A stretch of 64,000 bases of DNA from Amphibalanus amphitrite (GCF_019059575.1 NW_024881597.1:1034501-1098500); one strand, 5' to 3'. Positions 1-10,952 are shown, numbered from the stretch's first letter. The notes: generated from the letters alone by a model not told the origin. Numbers and translations: made by a program.

Positions 1-782
1 AGCTTCTCATCCTGAGGTAGCTTGCGAGTAGTATAGCAGGTCAAAACAAATCTCAAGACCACATGGTCACTGTTGCCAAGGGGTGCTAGGTATCTCATAT
101 CCCTCACCATGCCTTCCTCATTAGTAAAAACTAGGTCAAGCAGGCTGGGGAGCTGACCTTCCCTGTACCTTGTCGGTTCCCTGACGTGCTGGGTGAGATA
201 ACAGTCGTCCACCATCTCCAGGAATGAGTGAGATACATGTGAAAGCGGTTCCTGAGAGCTTTTCAGATCCCAGTTAATGTGCGGGATATTAAAATCACCT
301 ACTATGAGGAGGTGCGAGGGCTTGCTGTTGGTCACATCCATCAGCAGCTTGCTGAGCTGTTCAATGCTTTGATGAGGATCACTTGATGGTGAGCGGTATA
401 TACATCCAATGATGAGCTGATCAGAGCTTTGTAATTTCACTCTTAACCAGAGCTGTTCCCTGAAAGTGTTGCCCTGGTACAAACACTCATTTGAGTGCAG
501 CTTGCTATTAACCAGGATACATATCCCCCTTGTCCCACTGGCACCAAGATCAGCTTCCATGAGATCAAAATTAACGTACATGTTGAAACCAGCTATTGAA
601 AGAAGCGCAGGGTCAATGGGAAGTCGCTGTGCTTTCGGTATGACCTCATTCAGAACAATAACATCTGGTTCATCATTGGTTATCATCATGCAGAGTAGGT
701 CTCGTTTGTTTAGAAACTGATCGGTGTTGGTGTAAAGAATTTTAAGTGCCGTTTCTGCTGATCTAGGCCTGTGGGTCCTCAT
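1..782 (-). CDS. LINE ORF2, endonuclease domain (partial, runs off the window)
   Basis: This is the start of the retrotransposon polyprotein, which nicks target DNA before reverse transcription. The frame opens at the ATG at 782-780, 22 bases past the ORF1 stop, and stays open to position 1 (about 260 residues). Endonuclease/exonuclease/phosphatase landmarks appear in order: LYTNTD near the N-terminus, LNEV (metal-binding Glu), IYRSPS, GDFN and NSDHVV near the visible end. These match the Asn, Glu, Tyr, Asp-x-Asn and Ser-Asp-His motifs of AP-like endonucleases. The reverse transcriptase domain is not in the window, so the clade is inferred from ORF1 and endonuclease style only. Confidence 0.85.
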   Translation of the reverse strand, partial: MRTHRPRSAETALKILYTNTDQFLNKRDLLCMMITNDEPDVIVLNEVIPKAQRLPIDPALLSIAGFNMYVNFDLMEADLGASGTRGICILVNSKLHSNECLYQGNTFREQLWLRVKLQSSDQLIIGCIYRSPSSDPHQSIEQLSKLLMDVTNSKPSHLLIVGDFNIPHINWDLKSSQEPLSHVSHSFLEMVDDCYLTQHVREPTRYREGQLPSLLDLVFTNEEGMVRDMRYLAPLGNSDHVVLRFVLTCYTTRKLPQDEK

Positions 783-803
783 CCGTTCTTGGCCAGGATT
801 TAG

Positions 804-2288
804 TCAATCTTGGTTCACAGCTCTCGCTGCAGCAGACGTTTGAGTGGCACTGTTGTGAGGTCTGGGACAGGCATTTTCAACTTGAACTGTGGTGTTATCT
901 GGTGCAGCACTTCTTCCATCGACTATCCTTGCTGGGTGCTCCACAGGCTGACGCATCTGGGTGGCGGTGGCCATCACGATCTTCCCTTTCCTGATCACAA
1001 GGTTTGTCTCCCCTGACTGCCTGCGTGCCATGAGTTCCTCTCTCAACTTCTTTCCCTCTTCTCTTTCTTTTCTGGAAAGATCTGGGGTAATGAAGATGTT
1101 CTTCCACTCTGGGTGGTTCCGCAACAGCGGAGCCATCTTCAGGACCTCCAGCTTTGTTTCAACATTCTCTAGCGTGAGGATGAGGAGACGTGGCTTGTCT
1201 TCCGTTTTCTTGCCTGCCCGGAATGATCGGGAAGTGTGGATATTGAGTCTGAAGCAGTCCCTGACTAAACCCTGGAACTTTTGTTGGTCGCCCCTGGAAC
1301 GCTCACTAAGCATCTCAGCCTCAGTCTCCGGAAGGTTGTGAACAACAACATTTAACTTTCTCTTTTCTTTATCAAGGAAGCTGTCAAAGACTTTTGAGAT
1401 ATCCTGGGCAGAAGGGTTTGAGGAGTCAGACTGTTTGGGAAGAGTACTGATCCTGGTGGTGACCTCTTTAACGACACTCTCACATGAACCCTTAACCATA
1501 TCAGCATAACTTGCCTTCTGTTTCAGCTCCTCTTTGACACATCTTTCAACCAGTTTGGCATTGTCACTCATGGTCTTTTCTTGACCTTTTAGGGACTGAA
1601 CAATCACTTTCATGTGACTTCGGATAGTCTCTCCTATTTCTTCGACTCGGTTTTCAAGCTTGGTCAGGGAGGGAGTAGCAGGTTTGGGTTGCCCCTGACC
1701 TTTATCATGGACAATGGCTTTGCATAGGTCACACAGCCATGCCAGTTCTTCCTTGAAGCTGTCCAGTGCTTTCATGGCCCCATCCGAGATGCCCTGGCAG
1801 CCTGCATGGAACCACAGTCCACACCTGTCACATTTTACGCCCTTGTCTCCATACTTGACTAGGTTTCCGCATGTATGTTTCTTGGGGCCACCCCTGCAGT
1901 ATGCTGTCTCACTCCCTGAGTCACTAGAAGATCTAGAAATGGATGTGGACGTGCTAGCTCCGGATCCGAATGGCCTATAAGCACTTTCCCCTAGTTTACC
2001 CACCGTCTTGGTGGCTGAAGCACCTGGAGAGGACTCAGAATCATTTAAAGACTGATCTGTCTCGGGCTTACCTCCGTTATCTTGAGTTTTTGATTCCTCA
2101 GAGGCTGCCTCACCACTCACAACACCCACATCGTCACAGTTTTCCACCGACGCCGCGTTTCCACGCCTCAAGTTTCGGCGGTTTGTAGCAGGCGGCGTAG
2201 TTGGCGCGCTCGGTACGTTGTCAGCTGATTTGGTCGTTGCCGCTCTTTTTCGAAGACGATTTAACGGCGGTGAATGCGTAATTGTCAT
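804..2288 (-). CDS. LINE ORF1, PHD-type zinc finger and coiled coil protein
   Basis: ORF1 proteins of this class bind retrotransposon RNA and act as nucleic-acid chaperones. I start it at the ATG at 2288 (494 residues). Residues 1-125 are basic, then Ser/Thr-rich. Residues about 130-190 form a C4HC3-like PHD finger (CGN, KCDRCGLWFHAGC, WLCDLC). About 205-300 is coiled-coil-like and charged, and about 315-440 is a globular segment containing LNVVVHNLPE and ITPDLSRKEREE, typical of CR1/L2-type ORF1 proteins. No frameshift or internal stop is present. The exact clade cannot be settled without the reverse transcriptase. Confidence 0.85.
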   Translation of the reverse strand: MTITHSPPLNRLRKRAATTKSADNVPSAPTTPPATNRRNLRRGNAASVENCDDVGVVSGEAASEESKTQDNGGKPETDQSLNDSESSPGASATKTVGKLGESAYRPFGSGASTSTSISRSSSDSGSETAYCRGGPKKHTCGNLVKYGDKGVKCDRCGLWFHAGCQGISDGAMKALDSFKEELAWLCDLCKAIVHDKGQGQPKPATPSLTKLENRVEEIGETIRSHMKVIVQSLKGQEKTMSDNAKLVERCVKEELKQKASYADMVKGSCESVVKEVTTRISTLPKQSDSSNPSAQDISKVFDSFLDKEKRKLNVVVHNLPETEAEMLSERSRGDQQKFQGLVRDCFRLNIHTSRSFRAGKKTEDKPRLLILTLENVETKLEVLKMAPLLRNHPEWKNIFITPDLSRKEREEGKKLREELMARRQSGETNLVIRKGKIVMATATQMRQPVEHPARIVDGRSAAPDNTTVQVENACPRPHNSATQTSAAARAVNQD

Positions 2289-2910
2289 CTTCAAGCGATT
2301 TCTATCTTATTATGCTAATATTGCTTAACTTCTTGCCGATTTCTTCCTAGAAAGGGTATTTCTGAGGAAAGGAATCCGCACAATATCGCCGGCGATCCAA
2401 CAAGGCGACGCAGGACAGCTGACCGGTAGGTAATGCCAAGGTCAAGGTTGGAGTCGGGAGAGCTCGGTGACACGTCCGACCCCGCCGAGATCGCGCGACC
2501 GAATCCGTACTATAGAATACTAATTATAGGTACCAATTGTTCCTTCATCATCAAGAGCTTGACAGTTTCAGAAAATGCAACATATTACTTTGTCACATCC
2601 CTCTGAAATCAATCTCACCTCATCACCTGGTCATTAGGAGAGCACCTTACAGCTATTGAAGACTTGCGTTCAATAATTCTTTCAGGTGATAGAAAAAGAA
2701 ATCAGGCCTAGGTAAAACAGGTAAAGGCTTCATAAAATATAATCTAAAATAACTCTTAGATGTATTTCTGGATTTTCAGCAAGTCCAATTACATAATATA
2801 AAACTGGCGCTTTATGTTCTAACTGGTGTGTGAGTGACCGCTAACAGAAAATGCTGATCAACGAAGCCAATGGAATTAGATTATAAGTGAGCATGAACCT
2901 TACTTACGGT

Positions 2911-2973
2911 TAATTCACATGATGGTGAAAACCCTGAACACGTAATTCACATGACGGTGAAAACCCTGAACAC
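2911..2973. repeat. Two-copy 32-bp tandem duplication
   Basis: The unit beginning taattcacatgatggtgaaa repeats once with a t/c change (gatgg versus gacgg). The copies start at 2911 and 2943. Confidence 0.85.
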
Positions 2974-3682
2974 AATATTTCTTACGCAAGCTGTTGACTT
3001 TACTAATAAAATGACGTCTTCTTCTGAAAATGTAAAAGTTTGATACTTTATCTTTGTTTTAGAGCAAGTTTATAACTGTATAGTATTATTATTCATTCAT
3101 TATAATTTTTATGGCTGTTTATAGTGACACAAAACAATTTATTGCCACTTCTTTGCTATTGACGTCATTAAAAACTCAAGTAAAATTTTTGATTGAAAGA
3201 GGCAATTGTGGCTCGCACGGCCTTGGGGATTTGAGCGAAGATCATTATTTGGAAAAATCAAAATAGATGAATGTTTTTCTTTCTTGGATTCTCAATAGTG
3301 TTTTGATGCCTTGCATATCAAATTAGTTTGAGACCAAGGCCGTATATAAGTTTGAGACTTGCTCAGAAGGCTGCTTCAAGCCTGGCATATCACACCCCAG
3401 AAAATATGCAAGGTAAGAAAGAAGCAGGAGTTTTGACTAGACAATCACTGTTTGACAGTCCATCAACTTCAGTTTCATTTTCCATACCTAACATTGATAA
3501 TGAAAAGCATCAGGGTCTGTTGCTCTGTCCCACAACCATGCTTCAGGATTTGGCATTAGATGTCTACATTGCTAATGCTTCTATTCTGGTTCGTTGTTTA
3601 TGTTTTCTGTTGATGTAGGTACCTACCTACCCATCTTTTTTAACCCCTTGCAAGGGCTTGTGTAGGCATGTGTTGCGCATCA

Positions 3683-3707
3683 GGCTTCAGGCCTTCGGCC
3701 TAAAGCC
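3683..3707. repeat. Short perfect-loop stem (11-bp arms)
   Basis: Arms ggcttcaggcc and ggcctaaagcc flank a 3-base loop, with one mismatch. It may be a foldback remnant; no flanking gene suggests a terminator role. Confidence 0.6.
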
Positions 3708-3840
3708 AGATACACAACCACTTAACCTATGATGCTTCATGAGCTTGAGAATCTATAGCCCATTGCAATGTGCTTTTGGCTATATGTTTCAACTAAAAAC
3801 AACTTATATACTATTTGGTTGCATTTCATTGACAGTATCC

Positions 3841-3931
3841 ACGGCCGGCTGACGGCTGGCTGCCCACAGTTTGCCACGGCTGTGGGCGGCTGTGGCTGTG
3901 GAGCCACGGCTGTGGGGCGGCTAGGCTGTGG
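3841..3931. repeat. GC-rich degenerate repeat of cggctgtgg units
   Basis: The word cggctgtgg or a close variant recurs at least six times in about 90 bp. It stands out from the AT-rich surroundings. Confidence 0.6.
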
Positions 3932-4262
3932 AAAATTGCAGCCGTGCAGAACTCTAGCGTCAACGCGTCGCAAATACTCCATTTTCCCGTCAGCAAAGGA
4001 GCCGTGGTGTCGGCCTAATTAGTGTCCAGATGAGTGCACGTCTCCCTGGCGACCAGCTTTCACGCCGGTCGACTGAGGTTACCGTCGCGCGCGACACACT
4101 GTAACCGACCCGTCGAAGTGTATGCTCCCTCCGCGCGCATTCGGCGACCAGCGCGTGCCAGGGCAGCCCGTCGGCGTCGACAGTACCGGCCGACGGGAGA
4201 GCAGTCGACGACGTCGACGTCCTTCATCACTGAACATTGCAGATTCACCTGAAGGTAAATAT

Positions 4263-4270
4263 ACATAAAT

Positions 4271-4341
<71 letters not shown>

Positions 4342-4345
4342 TGTA
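4263..4345. repeat. (TA)n microsatellite with imperfect TACA/TATG flanks
   Basis: A run of about 27 TA dinucleotides lies near 4283-4336 with degenerate flanks. Open frames here (poly Tyr-Ile) are translations of the repeat, not genes. Confidence 0.95.
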
Positions 4346-6214
4346 AATATACATATATGTATGTGCCTTAGTGGTGTGGCATTTTTTTTAAAAGAATTTG
4401 AGCCGGTGAACAGACTGCATAGTAAGCGGCTTAACATCGCAGCCATATTACGTTGTATACAATGTGCAGTTGCATACAGTGATCGCATTTTTAACCACAT
4501 AAGCGAAAAAACTGGAATATTTCACTCTTCAGGCACTTGTGTAATTTTTGTGAAATTGTAGGTAGGAACTTTTTATGGCCTGTTGCCTGTTACTGGAAAA
4601 CGTTTTATTTCCATCACCTACTGGGCTGGAGCCTAGAGCCATTTATGTTCAGGAATTAATTGTTTACATTATTGGTCAATGATAAATGTGCCGCTATTTA
4701 TTCTAAAGTTCAACTTTTACGCTTATGATAGGTACAAATTTACTTTAGCTACACAGATGCCAGGTACTTACATACCAGCCCATTCCCAGCCCATTCGGTA
4801 TACTCTGAGGCGAGTCTTAAAGGGAACTGACTATAACTCCTAGATAAAGTCGAAGTGTTGATTTTTTTTTTCAGATCCATAACTAGTTACAGACCTTATT
4901 TTGACACAAATCGTGTACATCAAGCACAAAAGGACTTTGATGATGTTTGGTTGAAACAAAACACGATTTCTAGGATCGATATACGATGTTTAGGGCTTGT
5001 GCCCCTCTCAGGCTGGTCTTTGGCCTCGATCGGTCTATTATAGTCGATACTAGCCGTTTTCACGACGGCCATCTGGTACACATTTGGTGCACATCTGCCA
5101 TCTGGTACAGATTAGGTGCAGATTTGGTCAAATCAGGTTCAGTGTGTCTCTTAGCAGCTATCAGCTAGGGTTGCACTAATTGCTTAAATGCCTGCTTTGA
5201 CATATTATCAGAGGGCATCATCGATTAAAACACTGAAATAAATTCATAGAATGAAGATATTTGCTGTAAAAGAAATTAGGTGCAGATTTGGTCAAATCAG
5301 ATGCCTTCGCCGGATAGCCCGTCGTGGAAACGGTTATTAGCCGTTTTCTCGACGGGTTAAATGGCGAATGCACGAAACGTAGCCAAATCTTACCAAATTT
5401 CTTTTGCAATAAATATTCTCATAGCATGAATTTATTTAAATGTTTTAAACGGACGTTATGTCTGATGATTTCATAAATAAGGTGTATAAGTAACTATTGC
5501 AACCCAAGCTCAAACTACTTAGGTAATAGATTGCTCGTGGAAGTTCCCGAAGACTGTCAAACTCCAACTCAAAGCTTGATGAAATTAGACAGGCTGAGAA
5601 AGAAACATAGCAAAGAACTTTCGTAAATCGTTAGGTACTATAGAATTGTCATAAAATCGTTAATCGGATACCGTTAGACGTTAAATCGTTACCTACCTGA
5701 ATGGAAACGTTACCGTCAACAAACTGAAAATTTACGGAACTTTAATAAAATTCTAACATTAATTAATTGTGTCCACAAACGTTACAAACCAGAATTTATC
5801 AACACTATATCTCACATTTCGATTTAGCATTTGATTTAAATTACAGACGCAATATATTTTCAGGCGAATTTGGTCATGTAATGTAGGTAAGAGTTTTCTC
5901 GCCTATTGATTACGTTTATTTTATCGTTTTCAAAAGACATAATGTCGAGGGAGCGGCTCCAGTCTCTGGACCAGTTAGGGTGGCCTACGGGTATTTCTCT
6001 TCGTGAGGGTTGCGTGGAAAAGCTGTCAGATGACACCTCGTTCTTGAAAGGTGGATGGGGGCTAAAGCGTCACCGCTACCTCCCCCTTCTTCTGTTTCCG
6101 GTTAGTAGCAGAATCCTATCAGGAGAGCAAAAACAGGCAACAATGTAGCTATTTTTGATCGACTCACTGATAAAAACAGGCGTATCGTATCATTCCGTTC
6201 GGGCCCAAAAGCCG
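4346..6214. other. Intergenic stretch without recognised genes
   Basis: AT-rich, with no splice-framed coding stretch that I can support. It contains a dispersed direct repeat, listed separately. Confidence 0.55.
5111..5299. repeat. Direct repeat of a 25-bp word with related flanks
   Basis: The word attaggtgcagatttggtca (continuing aatca) occurs at 5111-5135 and again at 5275-5299. The words agccgttttcacgacgg near 5053 and agccgttttctcgacgg near 5340 suggest a larger duplicated unit that has diverged. Confidence 0.65.
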
Positions 6215-6420
6215 ATAACCCGCGAGTTGCTGAGGGGGGGGGGGGGTGTTAAACGCCCCCACTTTTTTCGGCGCGCTATACATAAAAACGGCGCGCCGGA
6301 GGCGCGCCAAAATTTGGGTACCTGTAGGGAATTGATTGAAGTTTATTGTGACAAAGTTTCAAAAAAATCGGTCGGATTTTTTTTTTGAGATATCAAGGTT
6401 TTAGTGACATCATGATTTCT
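6215..6420 (+). mobile_element. TTAA-type MITE, short-end fragment (copy a)
   Basis: It begins ATAA-CCCGCGAG, a slight decay of TTAA, followed by a long G-run and the hairpin core gtgttaaac before a C-run. About 60 bp further in lies the internal word ttgggtacc that marks the short end of the complete copies at 15009 and 17873. The opposite end is not recognisable, so the copy is truncated. The family assignment rests on shared end structure and shared internal words. Confidence 0.55.
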
Positions 6421-6640
6421 GAGTTTTCGACCAAAACGGCATATGTTTAAAAAAAAAAATCATATAAAATCACAAAATAAAGATACAGACATGCCGTAAA
6501 CGCCATTAGCCTGCCAATACCTGCATGACCAATCAAATGGTTATCGTCGATTTTTGATTATCGTTCCGCATTTTCCAAAATCTTGAACTGAATCTTGACA
6601 ATTTCTCGTGACTACTTCACAACCATGATACATGCATTTC

Positions 6641-7090
6641 TTAACCCATTTACGCCCTTCGTTGCGTTTTCGCAACGCAAGCAAGCGTCGACGTGATCGA
6701 AGCTTGAGAAGTGTGTAAAAGAGACTCACCGATGAGACAAGTTTCAGCGTGTGTAGCATGGTTGTGCGCATGATGCTACGCAGTTACAAGTCTGTGCGGC
6801 CGGTAAGTTACTGCCTAGAGCTCCCAGAGTGAAGTCGAAGGTTTTGTGAGTGATGACGTCACGAAAAACAAGATAAGTAGGCTAAGTGCTTAATAATATC
6901 GTAATGAAAATTGTGCAAACATATTCCGCAGAGTCCCTACAATAGCGTAGATATGCATTTTGTTAAGAAATAATGCTACAAAAAGGGTTTGTGACTATTT
7001 TCAAATATGACTACGGTCGCGTTGCGGGAACGCAACGAAGGGCACATGGGAAAGACAGCGGTGTTGCGAAAACGCAACGATTGGCACATT
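6641..7090 (+). mobile_element. TTAA-started repeat carrying GTTGCG...CGCAAC hairpins
   Basis: It starts TTAACCCATTTACGCCCTTC directly followed by the perfect palindrome gttgcgttttcgcaac. Two related palindromes lie at 7021-7036 (loop ggga reading) and 7063-7078 near the other end, each beside a cgaagggcac-like or gattggcac word. The same start, inverted, lies at 22747-22750 with two more copies of the palindrome. I infer a non-autonomous element; its right boundary is uncertain. Confidence 0.5.
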
Positions 7091-7200
7091 GGCAGGGTAG
7101 CGGAAGTATGAATATCAACAATAGACTTCACTCGTGATACGCTATGGGTTCTCTCTTTCTCTCCCCCATCTTCCTCCCTCTCCTCCTCGTTCCCCAACTC
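7091..7200. other. Short spacer before the CT microsatellite
   Basis: No features seen. Confidence 0.4.
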
Positions 7201-7324
<124 letters not shown>

Positions 7325-8286
7325 ATTTTGTAGCTATGAGGCTGTAGCCGTGGAACATCTTCAATTAAGGGCCGACTTTTGGTCCCATTCTTTCCATTTC
7401 CATTTCCATGCAACGCCTATAGGGATAATGTTAAAATGGCAAAATCAAGAGGGCACGGTGCCCCGGTGCCCCCTCCCCCCGCTCCGCCGCCTATGTCATG
7501 AGGGACGTGTATAGGTATGTTAAGTGCAAGGTGCGTTCGCACGTAAAATGTTGCGACACATTTCATATTTGCTGGCTCAAACAGGCACAAACACTCCTTT
7601 CTTTTTCTCTCGCCGATTATCGGCCTCGGGCTGTTCGTTCACTAAGCAATGTGTTCCCATGCATCTGAAAATCGCATGGTAGGAAAAGGACCCATGCATC
7701 AAACAATCGGCGATGCTAACGGAGCTGAGAGATAATTAGGTCCTTTGGAAATTGGATCTACTATGTACATTGTGCATATAAAATGAATAACGGGGATGTA
7801 TTCTGGTATCAGGCGACAGATAGGCATCGCCATTCTCTGGATAGAATCTGCTGACTACCAACAATTACAAAGATAACTGTACGTAACTGTACGTTAGAAA
7901 AGATAACTGAGGGTCGGAAAATAGTGGGCCCCCTCTGGGGGTAGCTGAGCCCTTCGGCAGGGGTAATGAGGGCGTCTGGGGAAAAATTGTTTTTAGGATT
8001 CATAACTCGCATAGATTCATAAGCTGCTTGATGTGGAGTATACGCTTGTTTTCTTACTTTGATAGGCTTTTATCTAATCAGACCATTTTTAGAGCTAGCA
8101 GGATTATTGGAATTAGGGGAGACATTTGTCTGAGCGGACACGGTTAATCGTAGACTGGAGACTGAGCCCAGCCAGTGGGCAGGCCACCCATGACCCACCC
8201 CCTTCCCCCTCCCAAGCACTCACTGCACCCGGCTACAGGCGCGCTCCTATGTGAGCTGCCAGATTGCGATATACGTTGCCGGTCCA
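7325..8286. other. Unassigned intergenic stretch
   Basis: I see no gene, RNA or element with definable ends. Confidence 0.5.
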
Positions 8287-8760
8287 CACTGAAAAAAACT
8301 TACTCCCCATTTTCTAATTTTAGAATGCCAAAAAGCACTCCTGCAATCGAATAATTTTATGACCTGGCATAAGCGCCTAAAATGGGGAGTTTTGGGGAAT
8401 AAAATTGGCGTATAGAATATATTTAGTATCCGAACGCTTATATTATTCGTGCTGGGGAGTAATTTTATGACGGAGGATAAAAGTATGCTATCTTTGGATA
8501 AAATTACCCCAGATGATAATTTTATTAACTTAATACTAAAATTACTCCCATTCGGGGAATAATATTGCCATGCCAAAAAGCACTCCTTTTTTCGATAATT
8601 TTACCCCGGAGTAACTCCCCGGTAAAATCAAGCCCCGGTGTAAAAGTACCACCCCTGATAATGCGGGGTGATGTGATAATATTATGACCAAGTGTAAAAT
8701 AAGGAATGCATTTAAACAATGTATTGAAACACCAACAATTGATTAACGAATGGTACCTGA
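8287..8760 (+). mobile_element. CACTG-ended AT-rich element or fragment
   Basis: It starts CACTGAAAAAAACTTACTCC and continues as about 400 bp rich in short words such as ggtaaaa, taaaattac and ttttaccc on alternating strands. Similar ends and interiors occur at 9639, 14094 and 21366. The right terminus could not be assigned. The class is inferred from the repeated CACTGAAA end only. Confidence 0.45.
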
Positions 8761-8797
8761 GTATCAGCAGGTACCTACATCTTAATTTGGACTCACT

Positions 8798-8914
8798 TCC
8801 AGTGATGGCGCATTGCGGCCGACAGGGACGTAATTTTGCTTCCTAGTTGAGAAGCGGCTTCTCAACTGGGAGACAAAACTTCGTCTCTGCCGGCCGCAAT
8901 GCGAAATCACTGGA
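8798..8914. repeat. Imperfect 117-bp palindrome (foldback)
   Basis: The left arm begins ttccagtgatggcgcattgc and the right arm ends with its near complement. The centre is agttgagaag-cgg-cttctcaact. The arms are about 55 bp with small indels. It may be a foldback element; no target-site duplication is evident. Confidence 0.8.
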
Positions 8915-8950
8915 AAGACGTTCAAGGTCGCAACTCACAAGGGCGTTACG

Positions 8951-9176
8951 GTTAACACTGAGGCTAACGAATAACATCTGCGCACAGAACCACCGCCACG
9001 GATGGCAGATAAAACGAGCGTGTATGGTTAACACTGAGGCTAACGAATAACATCTCGCACAGAACCACCGCCACGGATGGCAGATAAAACGAGCGTGTAT
9101 GGTTAACACTGAGGCTAACGAATAACATCTGCGCACAGAACCACCGCCACGGATGGCATATAAAACGAGCGTGATC
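8951..9176. repeat. Three-copy tandem repeat, 75-76 bp
   Basis: Units start at 8951, 9027 and 9102 with gttaacactgaggctaacga. They differ by a one-base indel (catctgcgc versus catctcgc) and one substitution (gcagat versus gcatat), so the array is young. Confidence 0.93.
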
Positions 9177-9254
9177 TGGGCTATGAAAGACGTACTGAGA
9201 CTCATTGGCGTACTGAGACCGCCGCAGCTGAATTAGTCATAATACAGAGGCTCC

Positions 9255-9345
9255 AGTAGTGTGAGCCACACGTTGCGAGTCACTTGAGCCACAGGTGAGC
9301 CACAAGTCACGAGTCACTTGAACCACAGGTGAGCCACAGGTCGCC
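9255..9345. repeat. Short tandem repeat of gagccaca / gagtcact words
   Basis: The phrase cgagtcacttgagccacagg and its near copy repeat about twice, with extra gtgagccaca words. Confidence 0.65.
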
Positions 9346-9387
9346 AATCATTCGAAGTGGGCATCTCCGATGCTGGTTCTACACTAC

Positions 9388-9543
9388 CTGGGTAACCTCC
9401 CACACCTTCTGTGATAAGCCAGATAGGTTTACATCGAATCCCACACTCCGGTAAAGAATCTCGAACAGGGCCCTGCAGGGCCCCGTGAACTTTGTGTAGA
9501 AGACAGCGTGGGCGGCCGTCATTAGGGCCACGCGGTCTCCAAC
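9388..9543 (-). CDS. Possible coding exon, unrecognised
   Basis: Between an acceptor (CCACCAG) at 9544 and a donor (CAG|GTAGTG) at 9388 is an open 52-codon stretch with a protein-like composition, containing VALMTAAHAVFYTKFTGP and ALFEILYRSVGF. The AAHAV-Y-F-GP pattern resembles the read-through of the exon at 10953-11087 (AAHAVLYLPFRGP), which may mean related exons or chance. Another frame of the same stretch is also open, the polypyrimidine tract is weak, and the phase (0) does not fit the upstream exon. Treat as tentative. Confidence 0.25.
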
Positions 9544-9638
9544 CTGGTGGCCGGCAGTTGGCAGACCACCACACCGTCCACCGATAGTTCCTCACCTGCC
9601 TGACGAACCCCGTTTCTCGGATCCGCCAAGGTGCCAAT

Positions 9639-10140
9639 CACTGAAAGAAAAACTACACCTGAAATTGGAATATTATTACGGTACACAAATCTCCACCCCT
9701 TTTAACTTCATTTTATGCCAGAGTAAAAGATGTTTGCATGGACAATGGGAGATTAATTCTGCCACCCGGTAGTAAGTAATATATCCTCGTAAGCTTAGAA
9801 CTACACCCGTTGCGGAATAAAAGTACGGTACACAAATCTCCACCCCAAATCAATTCATTTTGCACCCCTAGGTAAAGGGTGTAAAGGGGCGTTAGGAAGA
9901 ATTAAGCATGTAATTTACGATAATAATTTTACGCCCCAGTGCAATTTAAGCCAAAACAATTTCTACGCCTTGCGACATGGTGTAGAAATACCAGCGGGCT
10001 GCGAAGCTGAACGTGTACAATTTAAGTCAAGATGTAAAAATAGCTCACGTTATAATCCGCATACAAAACAAAAGTAAACGATAATAATTGTATGTTCTTT
10101 TCCAGAGGGAGTAAAAATACGACTGGGTAAATATACATCG
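9639..10140 (+). mobile_element. CACTG-ended AT-rich element or fragment
   Basis: It starts CACTGAAAGAAAAACTACAC. The inverted equivalent ends at 14094 (gtgtacttttctttcagtg). The interior repeats gtacacaaatctccacccc twice (near 9681 and 9831) and many taaaaat/accc words. The right end is not resolved. Confidence 0.45.
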
Positions 10141-10567
10141 CCAGCCATAACTATCCCCCAGCGTGATTGTATCTACTGTCGTCTTCTGAGCACTTTCGAT
10201 AAAGTCAACTATGGTGCATCTCTCCAACGTGTTGTTTATTTAAAATAACTTGAAACGACAGATCACAGGTTGCTACAGATTGGTTCCTCCCAACACTGAC
10301 TTCCCTGAGGATATCACAAGCTGCACAAATCACATTTTATTCACAGCACAGGTCATCAGGTCACAGTCACGTTTCATCACGTACTTTAAAAACAACTGAG
10401 CATTTCTTCGTGTAACGAGTATCGACACCAAACGTACGGTCTCTGAAATCAAAGCACAGGTGTACGAACTAGGAAAGCACTGACAACAAAAACTCCGTAA
10501 AAAAACTGACTGAGGCATTCTCAACTCACATCATCTTCAGTGCCTATAGGTACTGAAGATGTTTCAC

Positions 10568-10727
10568 GGCACGACACTACAATGCGTTACGTGTATCGTG
10601 GTGCTGAGTTCCTATTGGAAACATCCACATAGTCGAACGCTCTCAATGTTGGAGCGTCCAAGTTTGTAGATGTTTCTATGGAAACTCAATACCGCGATAC
10701 TAGTAGCGCACAGTAGTGCCGTGCCAT
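10568..10727. repeat. Imperfect 160-bp foldback palindrome
   Basis: Arms of about 75 bp pair around 10650. Left arm words cggcacgacactac, gtgtatcgtgg and ggaaacatccaca match the inverted right arm words gtagtgccgtgcc, ccgcgatac and tgtagatgtttc. A smaller palindrome (catcttcagt...actgaagatg) lies just upstream at about 10533-10562. Confidence 0.8.
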
Positions 10728-10952
10728 GAACAGGGCCCTGCTCGGTCACCCGACCACTATCCACTGCACTGGTGCCTCTGAATCGGCAACAGTGGATTAT
10801 ACGAAGGATGGCATTCTCGGCCGCACTGAGAGGAATCGCGAACTTCATTACCCGTGCATATATGACCTAAAAAAAGATCATGCTGGGCCCTCTAAAAGGC
10901 AAATATAGCACAGCGTGCGCTGCAGCGAAGGCAGCCAGCATCTTCATCTCAC

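Larger units (their letters stand above)
1..2470 (-). mobile_element. CR1-like LINE retrotransposon, 5' part, cut by the window edge
   Basis: Two non-overlapping open reading frames lie in the order ORF1 then ORF2 on the minus strand: a PHD-finger protein, then an apurinic-type endonuclease. That is the layout of CR1/jockey-clade non-LTR retrotransposons. Both frames are open as far as visible, so the copy looks young. The reverse transcriptase would lie beyond position 1. The 5' limit near 2470 is only an estimate from where the sequence turns AT-rich; I see no clear target-site duplication because the 3' end is outside the window. Confidence 0.82.
2471..4262. other. AT-rich intergenic stretch without recognised genes
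   Basis: I see no convincing coding sequence. Small open frames such as 3328-3618 lack family features or splice context. The stretch holds a short tandem duplication, a GC-rich stem-loop and a GC-rich degenerate repeat, listed separately. Confidence 0.6.

Noticed and set aside
4060..4500. Tyr-Ile-rich open frames
   Set aside because: Produced by the TA microsatellite.
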